NCBI GenBank assembly: GCA_002789465.1
Contig: PFTH01000240.1
Span: 1 to 9,418 of the forward strand
Direction of reading: 5' to 3'
Source of the DNA: Candidatus Roizmanbacteria bacterium CG_4_9_14_0_8_um_filter_34_12
Lineage (GTDB): Bacteria; Patescibacteriota; Microgenomatia; UBA1406; GWC2-37-13
DNA: 9,418 bases
The notes under the pieces were generated by a model. The model was not told the DNA's origin, searched no databases, and saw only the letters and a list, made by a program, of their open reading frames with translations. Position numbers and translations under genes: made by a program. Of the stretch, positions 4,490 to 9,418 are shown in pieces (the first letter of the stretch is position 1; every line of letters starts with the position of its first letter).

Positions 4490-7258
4490 TTACAGCTTAT
4501 CTGACAATAATTCCTCGTTGAAAACCGTGGTAAAATCATGTTTATTTCTTTCATTAAACAACGGTAGTCCGATTAATTTATATTCTTTATTTTCCACCTT
4601 TAATAAATTACCATTACCATATTTATCAGAAACTGTTTGTAAAAACTTATTTTTCCAATTATCATGCTCAATTAAGTACTCACCTTTTGGTTCAATAAAA
4701 ATTTGAAAATATAAACTTGCTTTTTTGCCTTTTAAAAATAACAAAAAGTCCGGCTCAAACCCACGACCTTGTTCAAAATCATAAATTTTATAAATTTCTT
4801 CATTTCGAAGTAAATAAACTTCATTATATTTCTCTCTTAAATTACTTATTTTATTTTTTAGGAAATTCAACAAGTTCCTTTCTTCACTTGTACAGGTAAA
4901 ATCTGTCATCACGCACCAATTATATTTCTTGAATTCTTCAACAATATCTTTTGATTTTTCTTCATATTCTCGTATATCTATAGATTTTTCTTTAGGCTCT
5001 CCAAATAACTCATCGAAAGAAAATACTTTAAAATCACTTCCCTTGTATGGATTATCTATTTCTTTAAGTTCTCTTGCAAATTCGTCAAAAAATTGTAGAA
5101 GCAATCCAAGCTTTTCCTCGATGCTGATATCGTCAAGGTTTTCATTATCCTTTGAGGTAATAATATTAATCTTAAAATTGCCTATAAATTTTTCTGTAAA
5201 AATTTCATCGATGCTATTAATATTTAATTCTCTTCGCAGATTATCAAATCGTAAAAGTGACAAATCTTTTACAGCTTTGATATTTATTGCTTTTAACAAA
5301 ACATGTTTTCCAAAATCGCTAATCTTTGTGACTATGGTTTTCCTGTTAAGAAAATTGCTTTCTGCCAAAACCGCATCTTTATCTTTATCTAAAACCACTT
5401 GTTGTTCTTTAATCGTAAATTCCTTGATTTTGTATTCAAAAGAAAAAGTTTTTTCCAACTCAATTAATGTTTTTTTTCTTTTTTTTGGATTTTCTATCCT
5501 TTCGTTTTTCCAAACTTTTATTTCCTTATAGAATTGTGAGTCTTTAAATTCTTTTTTTAATGAAAATTTCTTTATCTCCCGATTTTCCTGAATAAAACCT
5601 TTATTTTTCAATTCCCGCTTTAATTCATCAAGATAACGATGGTCATTTTCGCTGTGATAATAAAATTCTTCCAACACCCGCAGTGGATTTCCCAATTCGT
5701 TATCAAACTTTCTTTTATTTTTTTCGTTTTCTTTATAGGTAAATGGAAAATAACGTACACCTCGTCCTATAAGTTGAACTTCTTGCACTGTTGTTTCACC
5801 GGTTTTTCTTTTTCCACTGTTTTTTTCATATCTTTCGTCACGACCTGAATAAAGACGAACAATATCAAAAAGATTTAATACGTCCCATCCTTCCGTCAAT
5901 CGCTTCACCGTGAAAATCGCGCGGATATGGTTGTTTTTATCCTCTAAACTATTAAGTAACGCTTCCTGATTTTCGGTTGTTTTTTCTTTGGTGGTTGCTT
6001 TGTTGTTGTTTGAATTGGTGATAATACAGTTTCTTTCTGAAAATTCGTTTTGGATAAAACTAATAATCTCTCTAATATTTATTTGCTCTTTTTTGATAAA
6101 TTGAATCATTTGTAAAATCCTGCTCTTGCCCTGTTCATATATTTTTGCTGTACCGGTTTGATCTTGTTTAATACTGATTTCAGTTCTTTTTAGAAAATCA
6201 AAATCATTCGTTTTTAAGTCTTTAATTTGTGCAAGAAATTCTTGATAATCTTTTTTTGAGTCTTCAATGAATTTGCTTCTAAAAAGAATTACCGGTTTAA
6301 AGTTAGTAATATGTAATAGGGCAATCTGACTTCGATACCAGTTAAACAGTAATGCCAGCAATATCTTTTCTTTTTTTTCAAGAGAAGTGGAAACAAGATT
6401 TATTTCTTTAGTGTAGCCGGCTTTTAAAAAATCCACTAGTTCAAATTGATAAATTGTTTTTGTCCGATATTTTTCAATAACGTCTGCATTGTTTGGAATT
6501 GTTGCGGTAAATTCCAGTAATACATTTTTATTGTTTTCATCTTGAGTAGTTTTTCCTTTTTTTAGTATTTTATTTAGCACGGTGTTTTCCCAGCTTTTTT
6601 CAATATCTTTATCACTGGCGTTTTCTTTCAATTCAAAGGGAACGTCAATCTCCATCTGTCCGTTTCTCAAGGTTGATGCGTTAAGATGATGAGCTTCGTC
6701 GCCAATCATAACCAAATCTCTTTTTTGTAAGTCTTCCAAAGTTACACTATTCTCTCTTGCTAAATATACTGAGTTGTGCAATTTTTGAATGGAAGTAAAT
6801 TTTATTTGTATATCGTCAGTATCGTTAAAAGTCTCTACCTTACGGATATTGATTGTTTTGTCGTCAATCACAATATTTTGACGAAAAAGATATTTCGTAT
6901 GGTTTTTGTTGACAAAATTATTTTCCGTCTTGTCAACAATATTGTTTTGATTAACAAAAAAAATAAAATGTCGGTATCCTTTTTTATAGTAGTATAAAAT
7001 CAATGCTGCCATGCAGAGTGTTTTCCCCGTACCGGTGGCCATATTAAACATGAGGTGATTTGGTTCTTTGTTATTCTCACGCTGCCTAATCAACTCGTTT
7101 GTGAGAAATAATTCCAATGCTTCTTTTTGCCAAAACCATAATGGATATTTAATATTTTCAGTAATATATGCCGGAACTATTTGCTTTGGGATACCAGATT
7201 CATAAGATTTATCCTTAATAACAGTGAATAATTGATTGCTTCTGGTATAAAAACTCAT
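4490..7258 (-). CDS. res: Type III restriction endonuclease Res subunit (helicase-nuclease)
   Basis: ATP-dependent DNA translocase and nuclease that works in complex with Mod to cut unmodified DNA. The 922 residues match the usual 900-1000. Superfamily 2 motifs run in order: ATGTGKT (74-80, Walker A), DEAH (187-190), TAT (251-253), LTEGWDV (454-460) and QLIGRGVR (495-502). After a long Lys/Glu-rich middle region the C-terminal PD-(D/E)xK nuclease shows GFEPDF (833-838) with Asp837 and IEPKGE (855-860) with Glu856 and Lys858. All expected catalytic residues are present and the frame is unbroken, so the enzyme looks functional. ATG at 7258 lies 3 nt after the bro stop, suggesting coupled translation. 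Two A8 runs, separated by one base, encode a Lys/Arg patch near residues 591-597. Ordinary Type III systems have res directly after mod; here the Bro-N gene intervenes. Confidence 0.94.
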   Translation of the reverse strand: MSFYTRSNQLFTVIKDKSYESGIPKQIVPAYITENIKYPLWFWQKEALELFLTNELIRQRENNKEPNHLMFNMATGTGKTLCMAALILYYYKKGYRHFIFFVNQNNIVDKTENNFVNKNHTKYLFRQNIVIDDKTINIRKVETFNDTDDIQIKFTSIQKLHNSVYLARENSVTLEDLQKRDLVMIGDEAHHLNASTLRNGQMEIDVPFELKENASDKDIEKSWENTVLNKILKKGKTTQDENNKNVLLEFTATIPNNADVIEKYRTKTIYQFELVDFLKAGYTKEINLVSTSLEKKEKILLALLFNWYRSQIALLHITNFKPVILFRSKFIEDSKKDYQEFLAQIKDLKTNDFDFLKRTEISIKQDQTGTAKIYEQGKSRILQMIQFIKKEQINIREIISFIQNEFSERNCIITNSNNNKATTKEKTTENQEALLNSLEDKNNHIRAIFTVKRLTEGWDVLNLFDIVRLYSGRDERYEKNSGKRKTGETTVQEVQLIGRGVRYFPFTYKENEKNKRKFDNELGNPLRVLEEFYYHSENDHRYLDELKRELKNKGFIQENREIKKFSLKKEFKDSQFYKEIKVWKNERIENPKKRKKTLIELEKTFSFEYKIKEFTIKEQQVVLDKDKDAVLAESNFLNRKTIVTKISDFGKHVLLKAINIKAVKDLSLLRFDNLRRELNINSIDEIFTEKFIGNFKINIITSKDNENLDDISIEEKLGLLLQFFDEFARELKEIDNPYKGSDFKVFSFDELFGEPKEKSIDIREYEEKSKDIVEEFKKYNWCVMTDFTCTSEERNLLNFLKNKISNLREKYNEVYLLRNEEIYKIYDFEQGRGFEPDFLLFLKGKKASLYFQIFIEPKGEYLIEHDNWKNKFLQTVSDKYGNGNLLKVENKEYKLIGLPLFNERNKHDFTTVFNEELLSDKL

Positions 7259-7261
7259 TGT

Positions 7262-8104
7262 TTATGATTGGAATAATTTATTTTTGTCTAGTAAATAGTT
7301 CTGTCCACTAACAACTTTTTTACCAGTCTTTTGCTCAAGCTCCAATCTTGCATTTTTTGCTATCCGACCACCTTTTATTGCAGGAATTTTATTTTCTTCC
7401 AGTCCTTTTGATTGTATTGTTTCTGCAATTTGTCTGGTGGAAAGTTCTGCTAATGCGGTAAAGACAAGCTCGGCATCAGTCATATGATCACGAAGATTTT
7501 CTGTTTTAAGACCTTTTAGTTGTTTATGGCTTTGCACTGAAAAATCGCTCCACTCTTGATGGATGATATTTGTTAGAATTGCATATTCTTTTTTTTTGCT
7601 TACACGATGTTCTTGCCAATAATCAGTGAGTTTGTTTCTTATTTCCTGTCCCATCATGCGTTGTTGTATCCATTTTGCGCTTCTTCCCATCTTTTTCCAA
7701 TATTGCCGCGATCGATCAAGTGCTTTTTCCGGATCAGAGATTTCCTGAATTCGCTCATAGCCTACTTTTGCCAACCAAATTTTGATTGGCTCGGCTTTCT
7801 TACTTGGAATAGATTGAATTATTCTTAGTAAATCTTCTGGATTTCCTGCTAATGTTTTTCTCCACTTTCTTGTTTCTGTCATCATTTTTACCTGGGGACA
7901 ATTTGTCACCAGGTACTTTCCCAACTCTTGATCTCTTTTTCTTAATTTTTTCAAATAATCGGTTGGGTTTGCGCTTTCGGATAGTACACCTACAATATCA
8001 ACAATGCTAAAATACCATTTTTCGCTTCTTTCATCCCAAACTCTGCGGATTTTTTTTCCTTCAAATAAAGCAATTTTATTTTTTCTGTCCATAATTTTTT
8101 TCAC
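7262..8104 (-). CDS. Bro-N domain protein (phage antirepressor-like), between mod and res
   Basis: A 280-residue protein of the group usually annotated BRO family or phage antirepressor. The N-terminal part, about residues 12-110, carries the Bro-N pattern: KIRRVWDE, then WYFSIVDIVGVL (30-41), the typical 'aromatic plus VxDI' stretch, and a SANPTDYLKKLRKR segment. The C-terminal part (about 205-275) carries LRDHMTDAELVFTALAE and KKVVSGQNYL, which I associate with this family and loosely with DinD. Bro-N domains are thought to bind DNA. The start is GTG at 8104, overlapping the mod TGA as GTGA; ATG at 8092 (Met5) is an alternative. The stop is 3 nt before res, so the three genes look like one translationally coupled unit. 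A role in regulating or modulating the restriction system is inference from position only. An A9 run (7589-7597) could be slippage-prone. Confidence 0.82.
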   Translation of the reverse strand: MKKIMDRKNKIALFEGKKIRRVWDERSEKWYFSIVDIVGVLSESANPTDYLKKLRKRDQELGKYLVTNCPQVKMMTETRKWRKTLAGNPEDLLRIIQSIPSKKAEPIKIWLAKVGYERIQEISDPEKALDRSRQYWKKMGRSAKWIQQRMMGQEIRNKLTDYWQEHRVSKKKEYAILTNIIHQEWSDFSVQSHKQLKGLKTENLRDHMTDAELVFTALAELSTRQIAETIQSKGLEENKIPAIKGGRIAKNARLELEQKTGKKVVSGQNYLLDKNKLFQS

Positions 8105-9418
8105 TGATAAAACTGTTCGCTTAATTTGATATCTTCTGAAGAAAGATGATATTTTTTATCTTCCCGTTCACTGAAGTTGACATACATTTGGTTCATATCC
8201 AACATTTCTATGAATAGCTTTTTCTGTTGGTCTAAACTTAACTTTTTAAATCCCTCTTCTTTGATGATTTTTTCTTTGAATTCTTTGGTTTTAACATTGT
8301 AATTAAGGAAATATCGTTCATAAAGTTCATCAAACAGCTTTATTAATTCATTTAAGTTTTTTACTTTCAAAATCTTTTCCTTTGCTTCTTCATTCCACTT
8401 TGATAGTTTAAGGTAGATAAAATTATCAACGATACTCTCTTGTTTTAAAACTTTTTGGTTTCTTTCTATGCAAATTTCTATATGCTCATCTAATTGTTCA
8501 ATTAAAATAAACTTTCTATTCCCGCCATCTTCTTTATTAAGTACGAGTGTTGCATGTCCAGTTGTTCCACTTCCTGCATGGAAATCTAAAATAATATCAT
8601 TATCGGAAGTCATTAGTTTTAATGTATCTAAAACTGCATATAAAGATTTTGGGAAACTAAACGCTTTTCTTCCCAACACTTGTTCTAATAATTTAGTTCC
8701 AAAATGATATGCGTGGTATTCTTTTTTTATCCAGTGAGTTTTGATTACTTGATCTTCTCTGAGTTTTTCGTAAATCACAATATTATTTTCTTGTTTAGCT
8801 TCAATTTCACCTTTATTTACTAATTTCATAAAAGTATCGCCTCTTGTTTTCCATGTTCTTGCAATCCCTTTATCAGTTATGGGGAAAATTTCTTTATACC
8901 CACTAATATTTTGTAAACTAAATTGTTTTAAATCTTTACTAATGTATATGGGGTAATAATAAATTGGTTTATTTTCTTTTAGACTATATTTTCCGTCAGT
9001 CAATCTAATAAAGTTTTTCAATCTATATTTTCCATTATCATCAATTTCTCCAAACTTATCTTTTTGTTTTTTATCTAAAATAACTCTATTAAAATCTGCT
9101 CGATCTTTGTTTTTCGAGTAAATGAGCATGAACTCATTTGATGTTCCAAAAAACTTTTCTTGATTTCTTCCTTCTGGCTTGTGAACAATAGAAACTATAC
9201 CAACTCGATTTTCTCTCCCAAAAGTAATATCTGCTAATACCCCTAAATAAAACAATTCAACGTGATCAATAGTAATAGCAATAAATCCATCTTCTCTTAA
9301 CATTTCTTTTGCAATTTCTAAACGATTTTTTATAAAGGTAAGCCATGTGGAGTGTTTAAAATTGTTATTATAAGTAAATGTTTCTGCGTCTCCACCAGTG
9401 TTATATGGCGGGTCGATG
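8101..9418 (-). CDS. mod: Type III DNA methyltransferase Mod subunit, N-terminus cut by window edge
   Basis: Modification and recognition subunit of the Type III system, expected to methylate adenine N6 in an asymmetric site and to guide Res. The frame stays open to the right edge with no start, leaving 438 visible residues; an internal Met at 9303 is not the start, because the catalytic motif lies upstream of it. DPPYNTGG is at visible residues 2-9 and the AdoMet-binding FHAGSGTT at about 279-286. This order, catalytic motif before AdoMet motif, marks a beta-class enzyme. The region between them (about 60-250) should hold the target recognition domain. Further support is EQLDEHIEICIERN after motif I, and the C-terminal LDMNQMYVNFSE that resembles Type III Mod tails. 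It ends in TGA, overlapping the Bro-N GTG start. The missing N-terminus and any promoter lie beyond 9418. Confidence 0.95.
   Translation of the reverse strand, partial: IDPPYNTGGDAETFTYNNNFKHSTWLTFIKNRLEIAKEMLREDGFIAITIDHVELFYLGVLADITFGRENRVGIVSIVHKPEGRNQEKFFGTSNEFMLIYSKNKDRADFNRVILDKKQKDKFGEIDDNGKYRLKNFIRLTDGKYSLKENKPIYYYPIYISKDLKQFSLQNISGYKEIFPITDKGIARTWKTRGDTFMKLVNKGEIEAKQENNIVIYEKLREDQVIKTHWIKKEYHAYHFGTKLLEQVLGRKAFSFPKSLYAVLDTLKLMTSDNDIILDFHAGSGTTGHATLVLNKEDGGNRKFILIEQLDEHIEICIERNQKVLKQESIVDNFIYLKLSKWNEEAKEKILKVKNLNELIKLFDELYERYFLNYNVKTKEFKEKIIKEEGFKKLSLDQQKKLFIEMLDMNQMYVNFSEREDKKYHLSSEDIKLSEQFYQ

Noticed and set aside
6908..6937. 8-bp inverted repeat GTTGACAA...TTGTCAAC
   Set aside because: It lies inside res and encodes a locally repetitive FVNQNN...FVNKN stretch. 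TTGACA there has no -10 at the right distance. Probably a coding coincidence.
9301..9303. ATG at 9303 as the start of mod
   Set aside because: The frame continues upstream to the window edge and includes the catalytic DPPYNTGG motif, so this Met is internal.
1..9418. CRISPR array, tRNA, rRNA or insertion sequence
   Set aside because: No regularly spaced repeats beyond the single 11-bp pair, no tRNA-like TTC-loop clover pattern, no rRNA signature stretches, and no transposase or terminal inverted repeats were seen.

Overview
The window is AT-rich bacterial DNA, roughly one third G+C by eye, with every recognisable gene on the minus strand. From right to left, the direction of transcription, the order is: a Type III restriction-modification module (mod, cut by the right edge; a Bro-N protein; res), rubrerythrin, a small VTT/DedA-like membrane protein, mltG, a non-coding stretch of about 360 bases, and glmS. 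A possible plus-strand terminator lies at the left edge. TGA ends mod, so the ordinary bacterial code seems to apply. No start codon has a clear Shine-Dalgarno sequence. With the low G+C, short intergenic gaps and a divergent GlmS, this fits a reduced-genome candidate phylum such as Patescibacteria/CPR. That placement is an inference; no marker gene here proves it. Rubrerythrin points to an anaerobic or microaerobic life.

Region by region: 1-166 is the gap downstream of glmS, with a hairpin plus T-run at 36-65 that reads better as a plus-strand terminator. Positions 167-1948 are glmS, restarted so that the catalytic cysteine is residue 2. Positions 1949-2310 hold a good extended -10 promoter, an apparently structured RNA of about 241 nt whose predicted ends pair with each other, and an 11-bp direct repeat. 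From 2311 to 4465, mltG, the VTT-like gene and rubrerythrin are packed with gaps of 19-33 nt. From 4490 to 9418 is the restriction-modification module, with its three genes overlapping or 3 nt apart.

GlmS makes glucosamine-6-phosphate for cell-wall precursors, and MltG cuts nascent glycan strands at the membrane, so the two share peptidoglycan metabolism. Rubrerythrin removes peroxide. Mod and Res modify and cut DNA, and the Bro-N protein is placed to be made together with them.

The most interesting items are the unrecognised structured RNA between its promoter and glmS, the extended -10 boxes placed so close to two start codons that the mRNAs should be leaderless, and the Bro-N gene lodged between mod and res.
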